Shown piece by piece: positions 11,167 through 18,828 of a stretch of 64,000 nt of DNA. Positions within the stretch are counted from its first letter, which is position 1, and every line of letters starts with the position of its first letter. The position numbers and the translations under genes were made by a program. Under the pieces are notes generated by a model. That model had not been told where the DNA came from. It searched no databases and was given only the letters and a program-made list of their open reading frames with translations. The DNA is from Bugulina stolonifera (taxonomy: Eukaryota; Bryozoa; Gymnolaemata; Cheilostomatida; Bugulidae): the NCBI GenBank assembly GCA_935421135.1, contig OW285191.1:4131219-4195218 (forward strand), given 5' to 3'.

Positions 11167-11694
11167 CTAGTCAAAGTGAAAAGGTGAAAAAAGCATAATA
11201 TTGTTTACATGCGTTGTGAGTGGGAAAGTATTATTTCTTTTATTATAGTATAAACGTTGTAATAGAGCTCTTATAGAATGATCTCGAACTCTTCCTTCTA
11301 CTCTGCTTAGCCGTGTAATTATTCCCTCCATACTCCACCCTCGAGCTCGAAGGAGACAGAACAAGATGCAGTAGTCTCCACACACGTTAGTACTCTCTTC
11401 TTGTAGACACTCTCCATTCCATACTATTGGTATTCCCCATTGTTGTAACATCTTACCCACATCAGGATAAATAGAAGGGGGGAGACCATAGGAGTCGAAA
11501 TACTCTATTTCTTTTCCATTCGAAAAAACAGAGATCCAATGCTCGCCACTTTTCTCACTTGTTTGAGTGTTGAAAACAAAAGATCCAGATGGGGAGAAGG
11601 AGTCTAAGAAGTGATCCCTTGGCATAACCCCTCTAAAGGAGGTTGATGAGAGTTTATCATCAGATAGAATATTCGAGATTGAGAATGTATCCAT
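11167..11694 (-). CDS. adenain-like cysteine protease (Polinton PRO), 175 aa
   Basis: A C5/ULP-fold cysteine protease of the type Polintons share with adenoviruses, where it matures capsid proteins. The expected catalytic residues appear in order: His52 in SGEHWISVF, Asp67 in EYFDSYG and Cys105 in TNVCGDYC. A likely oxyanion glutamine or glutamate lies a few residues before the cysteine (CLQEE). The ATG is followed at once by the frame, and a T-run separates it from the capsid gene stop upstream. The length is slightly below that of typical adenain-family enzymes (about 200). It lies directly downstream of the major capsid gene on the same strand. No defect is visible. Confidence 0.9.
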   Translation of the reverse strand: MDTFSISNILSDDKLSSTSFRGVMPRDHFLDSFSPSGSFVFNTQTSEKSGEHWISVFSNGKEIEYFDSYGLPPSIYPDVGKMLQQWGIPIVWNGECLQEESTNVCGDYCILFCLLRARGWSMEGIITRLSRVEGRVRDHSIRALLQRLYYNKRNNTFPLTTHVNNIMLFSPFHFD

Positions 11695-11703
11695 TTTTTT
11701 TTT

Positions 11704-13050
11704 TTACATCATCCCGGCTACCATAGATACTTCGTGATTTGCATTCAAGTAGATAATGTCATCTTTTTCTTCGTATACAAACAGTCCAAGTGTATTTTGA
11801 GTTTGATTAGCAAATGCTAGATTAATAGATAGACTCCCATTTGATAACAAGTGAAAGTTGTCATCACACAAATCTCCTGAAATGTCAAAGGCGTAGAGAG
11901 CAGCGCAGGACTTGTATTTGCTAGGGGAGATCTCATTCCCTGTGTCAGCATCGGATGTATTTGTGACAGTGAACAAATTCATGAATTCACGAGCAAACTT
12001 TCCACTTGCAAAATTTGGTTCATATCTTCGGGTCACCGGTGTTCCATCAATTAGTAATTCTAATGAACTTAGATTGTTATGTCCAAATTTGAAGGGATTT
12101 TGCTTATACGTTCCACTCTTTGCAGTATGGTTGACTAGTCCGACAAAGACTCTGTTTGGCTTCTGTCCCGCTTGATCAAAGTTTACTCTCACTGACTGGT
12201 GTCCAGCAGGGATGACATGGAAATGAGTTTTTATTCGGTCAATTGGTAGTTTTATAGACTCTTGTTGCACAACCCAAACATCCATTTGTGCTTTTTGTAA
12301 GGCCGGATTGGCTTGTACACGTCGAATCCACAATTCTGTCTTAGTTATAGAAATCTTCGCCCCTCCTGCAGGGTTGTCTGTTTCTGCTAAGAGGGCCATT
12401 TGTGGAATAGCACGTTGTAGAGTAAGGCGAGAGCGAACTCCTGGTGGAATAAGTCTTCCTTGAGAAAACATACTCAACCTAGGTCTCCCATAGAAGCTCA
12501 TCTCTTTACTTGTGGCTATAAGTTTCTTTCTTTTTTCAACCACTTCGGGAGGTATACCATCATAGTCTTCTCCAGTTCCTTCATCCTCCATCCACCCACT
12601 CCCAACTTTCATATATGTGCTCTTAGCATCTTTACCATAGTTTAGGAGATTCTCGACATAAGCTCTATGTCCATAGTTTGGTTCATACTCAACATCTTGC
12701 CCGGCCAGTTGAACAGTGGCAGAAGAAAAGAGACTGTGCATAAAATTGTCCCCTGGAACAACCTTTAGTTGTTCTTCCGCAGGTAGTACGCTTCCATCAG
12801 CCTTGCTCACCTTTACTGTGGTGTGTAAGTAAGACCTTGATAGATCTGTGTAGAGTTCGTCTGCGGGCGGGATGTTAAATTCAATAGTGCCATCAGGGGA
12901 GTCCGTAACAGGAGCCAAAGGTACCCACTCACCTCTGAGCACGCTAGTATGAGTTGGCGGAGTGGCAAATAAGTCAAAACTGGAGTCAACCGTGTCTGGA
13001 GAGTCTTCAGAAACCTTGGAGAGAGAGATGGCTCGATGTGTGACGGACAT
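11704..13050 (-). CDS. Polinton major capsid protein (double jelly-roll type), 448 aa
   Basis: Called as the double jelly-roll major capsid protein from its length and its N-terminal region. A flexible leader is followed by FDLFATPPTHTSVLRGEWV, a stretch typical of this family. Further blocks include DNFMHSLFSSATVQLAGQ and a C-terminal region rich in short beta-type segments (ALYAFDISGD, GSLSINLAF). It would form the capsomers of a virus-like particle. The ATG at 13050 lies about 90 bases downstream of a TATA-like TATATAAT. It sits next to the protease and the penton-like protein, the usual morphogenesis cluster. The frame is intact. Fold assignment rests on family resemblance and needs a structure prediction for proof. 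Confidence 0.85.
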   Translation of the reverse strand: MSVTHRAISLSKVSEDSPDTVDSSFDLFATPPTHTSVLRGEWVPLAPVTDSPDGTIEFNIPPADELYTDLSRSYLHTTVKVSKADGSVLPAEEQLKVVPGDNFMHSLFSSATVQLAGQDVEYEPNYGHRAYVENLLNYGKDAKSTYMKVGSGWMEDEGTGEDYDGIPPEVVEKRKKLIATSKEMSFYGRPRLSMFSQGRLIPPGVRSRLTLQRAIPQMALLAETDNPAGGAKISITKTELWIRRVQANPALQKAQMDVWVVQQESIKLPIDRIKTHFHVIPAGHQSVRVNFDQAGQKPNRVFVGLVNHTAKSGTYKQNPFKFGHNNLSSLELLIDGTPVTRRYEPNFASGKFAREFMNLFTVTNTSDADTGNEISPSKYKSCAALYAFDISGDLCDDNFHLLSNGSLSINLAFANQTQNTLGLFVYEEKDDIIYLNANHEVSMVAGMM

Positions 13051-13136
13051 GTTCGATAGTGTGAGAGTTGTTCCATCTAGTACTTGCTCCTACAGTCGCT
13101 TGTCTAAGAGTGGGGAGTGGTGAGTCTAGGTGTGGA

Positions 13137-13144
13137 TTATATAT
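13137..13144 (-). promoter_or_regulatory. TATA-like box for the major capsid gene
   Basis: TATATAAT on the minus strand lies in the 105-base gap between the small basic protein's stop and the capsid gene's ATG. It suggests that the capsid gene has its own transcript. Confidence 0.4.
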
Positions 13145-13155
13145 TTATCTTTCAT

Positions 13156-13566
13156 TTAGTCAAAAACTGTTTTTCTTCCTTTACGCTTTTTCTTTGTAGA
13201 CTTTTGACTAACTCGTGCACGTTTGGCAGGTGGTTCACGTAATTCATCTTCTACATCACCTAGAAGATCCCCACCAGCTTCACGAAAACGTTTTGCTGCA
13301 GAGGATTTGAAGTTCTCTCCCTTGATTACATCTCCCAGAACCGAAGCTCCAGTAGTCAATAGCTTTTTCCCAATAGTTTTGGCACCATTCTTTAGCATGG
13401 GAAGGACCCCTCGGGCCAGTCCAGAAAAGAGTGAGCCGATCCCATTACCCGTCATAATAGGTTTTCCCCTGTACACACTCATTCCCTCTCCCACCTGGTT
13501 TGCATAATAGTCTTCATACATCTCACCTGACTCATCAGGAAAATATGGAACTATGCGAGGGGCCAT
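13156..13566 (-). CDS. small basic Polinton protein with glycine/alanine hydrophobic core, 136 aa
   Basis: The start is the ATG at 13566 (MAPRIVPYFP); the five codons before it begin with GTG. An acidic N-terminus (DESGEMYEDYY) is followed by a glycine-rich segment (MTGNGIGSLFSGLARGVLP) and a helix with basic and small residues (KNGAKTIGKKLLTTGASVLGD). The tail is strongly basic (KKKRKGRK) and nuclear-localisation-like. Similar short proteins recur beside the capsid genes in animal Polintons. By position and composition it may be a membrane-active or DNA-condensing virion protein, comparable in role to adenovirus cement or core proteins. That role is inference. It lies immediately downstream of the penton-like gene, with its ATG two bases from that stop. 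Confidence 0.75.
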   Translation of the reverse strand: MAPRIVPYFPDESGEMYEDYYANQVGEGMSVYRGKPIMTGNGIGSLFSGLARGVLPMLKNGAKTIGKKLLTTGASVLGDVIKGENFKSSAAKRFREAGGDLLGDVEDELREPPAKRARVSQKSTKKKRKGRKTVFD

Positions 13567-13567
13567 G

Positions 13568-14314
13568 TTATTTCTCTCCACGCGGTCTGAAACGAACCGT
13601 CAGCACAACCTTTCCACTGCGAAATGAGACCCTTTCTCCATCATCACGTCTTATATCTACCTCGATGAGGTCTGTGCTTGTATTAGACACTGGAGAGTAT
13701 TGAACATTCGAAAACTCAAAGAAAACGGTGCTATTTCTTTCACTCTCTGTTATAGGAACTGTGCGAAGTAGGGGGACTAGACTATCTCCAACATGTCTTG
13801 GTGAGACTACGGAGGAGTAGACATAGAGGGATGTGAAACCAGCATTGATGTCTGGAGGGTTTTGACTCCTGTTGATTTCCGCAGCATATTCTACATCAGG
13901 TTCGAATCCCAACACCCACGCAACATCACGTGACATCATGACAGAGTGTTCCTGTTCTCTCAACATGAGGAAGGTTTCATTCCGTAGACTATCATAGTAA
14001 AAGCTCACTACTTTTTCTAAGTCGTAGTTTATTAGTATTCTATTGATCTCACTCAAAAGTTCACCCATGGAAGCATACCTTCCACTCCTGATTTCACATT
14101 TTCGTTTGACTCCATCTTTTGTATTCGTAACCACTACATAGCCATCTTCCACATTTCTCCAGGATGCAGGGTACTGAATGTCAAGTAACCCAACCTCCCA
14201 CTGTGATGAGTGAAGCTTCAATGTCTTGGCTAGCTTCGTAATGAAGTGAGCATTGGTGTTTGTGTCACTCCCACCGATGCGTACATTTGAGGTAAGTGTG
14301 ACATTGAAGGCCAT
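13568..14314 (-). CDS. penton-like minor capsid protein (Polinton), 248 aa
   Basis: The length and position match the single-jelly-roll minor capsid (penton) protein of Polintons. It starts MAFNVTLTSNVRIGG and ends with a beta-rich block (IEVDIRRDDGERVSF then KVVLTVRFRP) typical of the family's C-terminus. A TATA box (TATAAATT, 14349-14356) sits about 40 bases before the ATG. It would occupy the five-fold vertices of a particle made by the major capsid protein. The frame is intact. Downstream lies the small basic protein with almost no gap, which suggests a shared transcript or an unseen internal start. Confidence 0.85.
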   Translation of the reverse strand: MAFNVTLTSNVRIGGSDTNTNAHFITKLAKTLKLHSSQWEVGLLDIQYPASWRNVEDGYVVVTNTKDGVKRKCEIRSGRYASMGELLSEINRILINYDLEKVVSFYYDSLRNETFLMLREQEHSVMMSRDVAWVLGFEPDVEYAAEINRSQNPPDINAGFTSLYVYSSVVSPRHVGDSLVPLLRTVPITESERNSTVFFEFSNVQYSPVSNTSTDLIEVDIRRDDGERVSFRSGKVVLTVRFRPRGEK

Positions 14315-14348
14315 CTTTGAGAGTGAGCAAAACTGAACTTACATATCG

Positions 14349-14356
14349 AATTTATA
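14349..14356 (-). promoter_or_regulatory. TATA box for the penton-like gene
   Basis: TATAAATT on the minus strand lies 35-42 bases upstream of the ATG at 14314, in the short gap after the integrase stop. Confidence 0.55.
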
Positions 14357-14368
14357 CTACCTTTGGTC

Positions 14369-15439
14369 TTACACAAACTGACTAGAATCTATCCAACTAT
14401 TAAATGAAGAGGGATAACCACTCCATTTCACGAAACTCTCTTCTTTTCCTCTCCTTCTCCGTTTACGTATGACTTTCTCAACTCTAAAGATTTCAGGTAG
14501 GTTAACATGTTGCAATTCTTGTGCATAGAATGTTCCATCTACTCCTTCTTTGTTTAGGTCTTCCAGTGTATAGACAGGAGGTGAGGTATGTGCCTTGACT
14601 GCTTTTATGGTGAATATCTCGGTTGACCAGTTTGGTGTGAACCCTCGCTCAAAGCTACTACGAGCCATCGAAATCCGAACATGATCACCTGGTGAGTATT
14701 TTACTCTTGTTTTCTTTAACCATCGTTTAGGTGAGAACTCATTTAACCGAACCCAAACCTCTTCTTGATTATCGTAATCAACCTCAATAGGTTTCATTCC
14801 AATTGACCTATTAAAACTGTTGTTATATCCTTGGACTAGGTCTTCTACATCTTCTAAGTAGCGTCCATCCCCTCTATAAGTGAGTAGACGATGAATTTTC
14901 CCTCTCAATGTTCTATTAAAGCGTTCAACAAGAGCAGCCTTGATGATCTCATTCTCAGAGGTGAAATGGCTAACTCCATACTTCTTTAGCACTTCACTCA
15001 CCCTTCTGTTTAGGAACTCCTTACCTTTATCAGTTTGTATTTGTCTAAAGCTTTCATTTTCGAATAGAGAGATGAGTGCATTGGACACTTCCAGACCAGA
15101 CTTGGAATGAAGAGGAAAGACCCATGCTTTCCGTGAGAAGGCATCTATGCAGGTGAGCAAAAATGTTACTCCATCATTTGAGTCCTTGTGCGCACGCACA
15201 TCCACGAGATCTGCCTGGAGTTGTTCACCAATCCCACTCACAAACGTTTTTCTCCTTGTAAACTTCATTCTAATCGGGCGATGAAGAGTGTATGCGTCTT
15301 GACTTCTCAACCACTTCTCAACATCATTCTCATTAATACCAGGAGGAGAAGCTAAAACTAACTTTCTCTTTCCTCCAAAAGATGGTGGTTGAGGAGGGGA
15401 GAAGTAAATATCACGTAGACCTTCATCTATATCATCCAT
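14369..15439 (-). CDS. Polinton integrase with C-terminal chromodomain, 356 aa
   Basis: A retroviral-type (RVE) DDE integrase that would insert the element and create the 6-bp duplication. The catalytic core is seen as Asp77 (QADLVDV), Asp137 (QTDKGKEF) and Glu172 (AALVERFNRT), giving the D-D-E pattern with a 35-residue D-to-E step. Residues about 318-356 form a chromodomain: VEKVIRKRRRRGKEESFVKW, then SGYPSSFNSWI. Chromodomains can steer integration by binding modified histones. The start ATG overlaps the end of the upstream frame by 13 bases. The frame is intact. The long basic N-terminal part lacks an obvious HHCC zinc finger, as I read it. Confidence 0.95.
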   Translation of the reverse strand: MDDIDEGLRDIYFSPPQPPSFGGKRKLVLASPPGINENDVEKWLRSQDAYTLHRPIRMKFTRRKTFVSGIGEQLQADLVDVRAHKDSNDGVTFLLTCIDAFSRKAWVFPLHSKSGLEVSNALISLFENESFRQIQTDKGKEFLNRRVSEVLKKYGVSHFTSENEIIKAALVERFNRTLRGKIHRLLTYRGDGRYLEDVEDLVQGYNNSFNRSIGMKPIEVDYDNQEEVWVRLNEFSPKRWLKKTRVKYSPGDHVRISMARSSFERGFTPNWSTEIFTIKAVKAHTSPPVYTLEDLNKEGVDGTFYAQELQHVNLPEIFRVEKVIRKRRRRGKEESFVKWSGYPSSFNSWIDSSQFV

Positions 15440-15996
15440 CTTTCTGTTTTACTATTGCTTGCAAGAGGGGTTTTAGGAAGCTTTCGCCTAGACCTAGTTT
15501 TGATAGGACTTCTATTTTCACCCTTCCCACTCCAACGTGCGCCAGCTTCTGACCTCTCTGGTTTTGTTTCTCTCCTATATGGGTGTGGTAGTGGTGACCT
15601 TGAGCCACTTCGCCTCTTTTCATCATCTCTTTTTTTCTCTCGCCCTCGCTCTTGTGCTTCTTCTTCTCTTTGTCTCCATGTATGCATTTCATTAAACCTA
15701 GTGTTAATTCCCTCTAATGTATTATACAACTCCTGCTGCGGATGGCGTGATCTCTCCAACTCTTTTAGGAACTTATTCATTTTATGAGCATGTTGCTCTA
15801 GCTGAGAGTAGATGTCTGTATCAGAGTTTTTGAGGTTAGATATTACATCTTTTCTGCTTTTTTCTGCCAGGAGTAGATCCCCATTTGTAGAGAGTGAGGG
15901 TAGATGCTCTCCTTCTTTTTTGTTGTTTCTACTATTCATTGATTCATATGTATGTTTATCCATAAGAAGATACTTTTTAGAAAACTTGAGACTCAT
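15427..15996 (-). CDS. coiled-coil Polinton protein, 189 aa, function unknown
   Basis: The true start is likely the ATG at 15996 (MSLKFSKKYLLMDKHTYESM), because the codons before it begin with GTG. The N-terminal 30 residues resemble a short module seen in other Polinton accessory proteins. Residues about 55-95 (LEQHAHKMNKFLKELERSRH) look like a coiled coil. The rest is highly charged (glutamate/arginine, then arginine/lysine/serine) with nuclear-localisation-like runs near the end (KTRSRRKLPK). It lies between the glycine-tailed small protein and the integrase, overlapping the latter by 13 bases. I cannot give it a role. Confidence 0.65.
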   Translation of the reverse strand: MSLKFSKKYLLMDKHTYESMNSRNNKKEGEHLPSLSTNGDLLLAEKSRKDVISNLKNSDTDIYSQLEQHAHKMNKFLKELERSRHPQQELYNTLEGINTRFNEMHTWRQREEEAQERGREKKRDDEKRRSGSRSPLPHPYRRETKPERSEAGARWSGKGENRSPIKTRSRRKLPKTPLASNSKTERWMI

Positions 15997-15997
15997 T

Positions 15998-16363
15998 TCA
16001 CCTTCGTCCACCGCCTAATCCACCAAGCACACCTCCGAGTAAACTTGCCAATGGCTTCAAAAGAAGACCTAAAAATCCGCCACGTTGTAGGATTAACTTT
16101 TTCTGCCTCACACTAGTACGAGAGTTGGTGAGATCCTCAATGGCCCTTCTATGTCGACGTAGAGAGTTCAACTGAGCGGTAGTTAGATGAACATTACCTA
16201 ATAATACATTTCTAGCACACTCAACAAGAGCGAGTATAAGGTCTTTGTTAGCCTCAGCAATGGTTGAATCTCTGATGGTTGCAGATGCTTTCGTCAGTGC
16301 ATATATACTCAAGGCATTCCTCCTCAACCTTGGAGAATACTCGGGTGAATTAATGTATCTCAT
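15998..16363 (-). CDS. small Polinton protein with glycine-rich hydrophobic tail, 121 aa
   Basis: The frame extends to 16396 only through a TTG. The first ATG (MRYINSPEYSP) gives 121 residues. A helical, alanine/leucine-rich middle (ALTKASATIRD, NKDLILALVECARNVLLGNV) leads to a basic segment and a hydrophobic, glycine-rich C-terminus: GGFLGLLLKPLASLLGGVLG, then GLGGGRR. Short proteins with this kind of tail occur next to the ATPase or capsid genes of Polintons. The tail could insert into membranes during entry or assembly, but that is inference. The frame ends two bases before the next gene's ATG. Confidence 0.7.
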   Translation of the reverse strand: MRYINSPEYSPRLRRNALSIYALTKASATIRDSTIAEANKDLILALVECARNVLLGNVHLTTAQLNSLRRHRRAIEDLTNSRTSVRQKKLILQRGGFLGLLLKPLASLLGGVLGGLGGGRR

Positions 16364-16428
16364 GCTTGATGATGGATGCGCTCTCTTCGAGTCCAAGACA
16401 GTTTATGGAGAGAGTAGAGATGTGAATG

Positions 16429-17088
16429 CTACTTATATTCCAGGGTATTCGGGATATATACAGTCATGGGAGAGTGCTCAGAAGCAAAATTACCGATCAG
16501 TCTAGCCCACTCCGGGGTTTCCTGGCGAAGATTCAAGAATAGAAAAGAGTGTGGCTTACGTGTAGCATCACTAAAAGCTTCTTGAACAGCTCTTGTACTC
16601 TGAGGAAAAGCCTGCTTTGCAAGATTGGTAACAGACATTCCGTCTCTGGGGTTCTTGAACAAGAAAAAGTACTGCGAGTTTATTGACACTGTTCTATTAT
16701 CTTTCGGGAAAAGGTTCTGTAGTAAGAAAAAGACGCTTATGTTCAGGTGGTGACTGAACTTTGTAAAGATTGCATTAGTAGTCTCTTTCCCCCCGACTTC
16801 ACCCATCAAGTCATCAATGATGAGCCAGCGATTCTTCCCATCACGCTCTATATCCATTTCTACATCAATGAGTCCTGAATGAAACCTTACTTTATCCTTG
16901 TAATCCTCAAAGCGGCGTTGCCAAACTCCATAGCAGTAAATGATTTCAACAGGAGTGGGTGAAGCAATTTCATCAACTCTCCTAATAAGACTAAATAGTA
17001 GTTCCGTTTTTCCACTCCCTGTTGGACCACAGACTAGAGCTGTGAAGGGACTCTGCAAGCGAAGATCGATTTCTTGGTGTGGACGCAT
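16429..17088 (-). CDS. FtsK/HerA-type genome-packaging ATPase, 219 aa
   Basis: P-loop ATPase of the packaging family used by Polintons and related DNA viruses to load DNA into capsids. Walker A is GPTGSGKT at residues 21-28. Walker B is WLIIDD at 88-93. A conserved downstream region (FLLQNLFPKDNRTVSINSQY) corresponds to the sensor/arginine part of the fold. The length is typical. The start ATG (MRPHQEIDLRLQSPF) lies inside the 3' end of a longer upstream membrane-protein frame. No defect was seen. Confidence 0.93.
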   Translation of the reverse strand: MRPHQEIDLRLQSPFTALVCGPTGSGKTELLFSLIRRVDEIASPTPVEIIYCYGVWQRRFEDYKDKVRFHSGLIDVEMDIERDGKNRWLIIDDLMGEVGGKETTNAIFTKFSHHLNISVFFLLQNLFPKDNRTVSINSQYFFLFKNPRDGMSVTNLAKQAFPQSTRAVQEAFSDATRKPHSFLFLNLRQETPEWARLIGNFASEHSPMTVYIPNTLEYK

Positions 17089-17398
17089 GCTGATCCAGTT
17101 GAGTAGCTAATAGAGTTGTGTTTGTTTTTAAAAAGTGTCCTTGCTTAAGTACTCCTTTGTCTTTGCCATTGGGTGGTTCCCTATCACTTAGATATGTGTA
17201 AACTGATGGTGATAAAGATGAGCAAGAAAGTATAAATAGTATTATGATTATGTAGAATGTGAACTTCTTTCTTTTGTTGCTTCTCTCTCCTATTTGCTCC
17301 CTTCCCTCTTCAGCAGAGATAGCTACTACTTCATCTAAGAGACCATCAGCCACATCTTCATAATTCTCATTTCTACATACTACCTCTTGCTTTGACAT
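16991..17398 (-). CDS. putative single-pass membrane protein overlapping the ATPase, 135 aa
   Basis: The frame starts with ATG (MSKQEVVCRNENYED) and has an acidic N-terminus. A basic stop-transfer-like run (SNKRKKF) is followed by one strongly hydrophobic segment at residues about 46-64 (FTFYIIIILFILS). The remainder is polar. The final 98 bases overlap the ATPase start in another frame. A gene of its own is supported by the ATG, by the gap to the upstream frame and by the membrane segment. The overlapping tail might be only tolerated. The role is unknown; an envelope or assembly function is possible. Confidence 0.55.
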   Translation of the reverse strand: MSKQEVVCRNENYEDVADGLLDEVVAISAEEGREQIGERSNKRKKFTFYIIIILFILSCSSLSPSVYTYLSDREPPNGKDKGVLKQGHFLKTNTTLLATQLDQHASTPRNRSSLAESLHSSSLWSNREWKNGTTI

Positions 17399-17438
17399 CT
17401 TGCCCTTGTTTGAGAGAACGATTGGAATCTATACACTT

Positions 17439-18767
17439 TTATTCATCATTACTTTCTCCTGTTGGAACCCACTGTGGCAGTTTACTATCTTCCCCTTCTG
17501 CTTTTGCATCATTATCATCTAGTTTGTTAGCCAGGTGGGGAATTATGTGATCAATAATTGATACACTATCCATTTTTTCTTCTTCTTCTTCTTTTTGCAA
17601 ACGCTCGATTTCCATCATTAACCTCTCTTTTTCCATTCTTTCCTCTGTTAACTTTTTTTCTAAGAAGGCAATGCGATTTGTTCTTCTCTCTTTTCTTGCA
17701 TCAATTCTCTGTTGCATCTCTAGTGCTTCTTTCCACCCCAGTGCTCCTGCCAATTCCACTTTCTTTAGTGCCAATTCTTGTTCTATCTTTCTAATCTCTT
17801 GTTCCCTTTTGTCACACATTTCAACCTCTTCTTTAGTTTCTACATGAGTTTGCTCTTCTATCATAATCTGCTTATTCTCTCCTGTAGAAGTCTCTCTCAC
17901 TTCCACCCTAGCTTCTCCTGGTGAAGGGCTTCTTATCTCCTCTAACCCGTTTTTGGATGAATCTAGTTCTCCAATGTCACACATTTCAACCTCTTCTATC
18001 ATAACCTGGTTAGTCTCTCCTGTAGAAGTCTCTCTCACCTCTAATCTAGCATCTCCTGGTGAAGGACTTCTTATCACCTCTAACCCATTTTTGGATGGAT
18101 CTAGTTCTCCAAACAATCGCCCTGCATATAGCGTATTACCTCTACTAAGAATTAAACCAGGGATGCTTTCTTCATTGTAACTCCTCTTCGCTCGCGATTT
18201 CTCCTTCCCATCCTCAAAGCGACATCTTCTTGCCCCATCCTTTAATATGTTCAATACTCTATGATAGAGTTCATTCTTTGAACCTTCCCCACCAGGTTCA
18301 TTATCCAGATATAGTAAGAAGTGAGTGTTAAAAGTGGCCTCCGCTCCCACACCAGTTTCATCCCAGTTTCTATCTTCAATAATCTTCTCAACCTCCACTC
18401 TACACCAGGTTGACAACTCTGCATTCCTAAGAAGGAGTAAGGGAGAAGAAACGGATGCGTTTTTTGTTTCTACCATAGATGAAAATCTTGACCTAGCTCC
18501 TGTTAAGTCTTCATAACAAAGTGCCATTTTCCTCAACTTTTCCTCTCCTATCTTAAAAGGGATATTCATAGAGAGTGAAAGTGTTCTAAAATAGATGGCA
18601 AGCTCTACCACTAAGGAATTATGAGCGAGTCTGTCAACCCAATACCACATCCATGGACTATTCGTTTCTTCGATATTACTTTTGATCATATAATCCCATA
18701 CAGACTTCGGGAGGACTTCCTTTAAAAGTACATATCTCCCCGCTGCTCCTTTGGTGAGAAAAGACAT
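17439..18767 (-). CDS. unrecognised 442-aa Polinton protein with coiled coil and internal repeat
   Basis: The largest unassigned protein of the element and the gene nearest the right terminus. Residues 1-195 look globular (MSFLTKGAAGRYVLLKEVLP; WMWYWVDRLAHNSL; VGAEATFNTHFLLYLDNEPG). Residues about 220-310 contain two copies of a block around SKNGLEEIRSPSPGEARVEV. Residues about 320-405 are a long charged coiled coil (KEALEMQQRIDARKERRTN, then a run of glutamates). The tail is acidic. A TATA box sits at the inner edge of the right terminal repeat, about 55 bases before the ATG. No polymerase, helicase, nuclease or primase motif was found by eye. Terminal protein, replication helper or structural protein are all open. 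Confidence 0.75.
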   Translation of the reverse strand: MSFLTKGAAGRYVLLKEVLPKSVWDYMIKSNIEETNSPWMWYWVDRLAHNSLVVELAIYFRTLSLSMNIPFKIGEEKLRKMALCYEDLTGARSRFSSMVETKNASVSSPLLLLRNAELSTWCRVEVEKIIEDRNWDETGVGAEATFNTHFLLYLDNEPGGEGSKNELYHRVLNILKDGARRCRFEDGKEKSRAKRSYNEESIPGLILSRGNTLYAGRLFGELDPSKNGLEVIRSPSPGDARLEVRETSTGETNQVMIEEVEMCDIGELDSSKNGLEEIRSPSPGEARVEVRETSTGENKQIMIEEQTHVETKEEVEMCDKREQEIRKIEQELALKKVELAGALGWKEALEMQQRIDARKERRTNRIAFLEKKLTEERMEKERLMMEIERLQKEEEEEKMDSVSIIDHIIPHLANKLDDNDAKAEGEDSKLPQWVPTGESNDE

Positions 18768-18820
18768 GTTTGCTATGACTAAGTCTTCTTTGTATTAATA
18801 CTATCATCAGTCAAACTTAT

Positions 18821-18828
18821 CTTTTATA
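18821..18828 (-). promoter_or_regulatory. TATA box at the inner edge of the right terminal repeat
   Basis: TATAAAAG on the minus strand straddles the end of the terminal repeat. The left repeat ends ACTATAATG at the same point, so only the right end makes a good TATA box. It would drive the 442-aa gene starting at 18767. Confidence 0.55.

Noticed and set aside
11912..12645. Plus-strand frames inside the capsid gene
   Set aside because: Shadows of the minus-strand capsid frame, with no features of their own.
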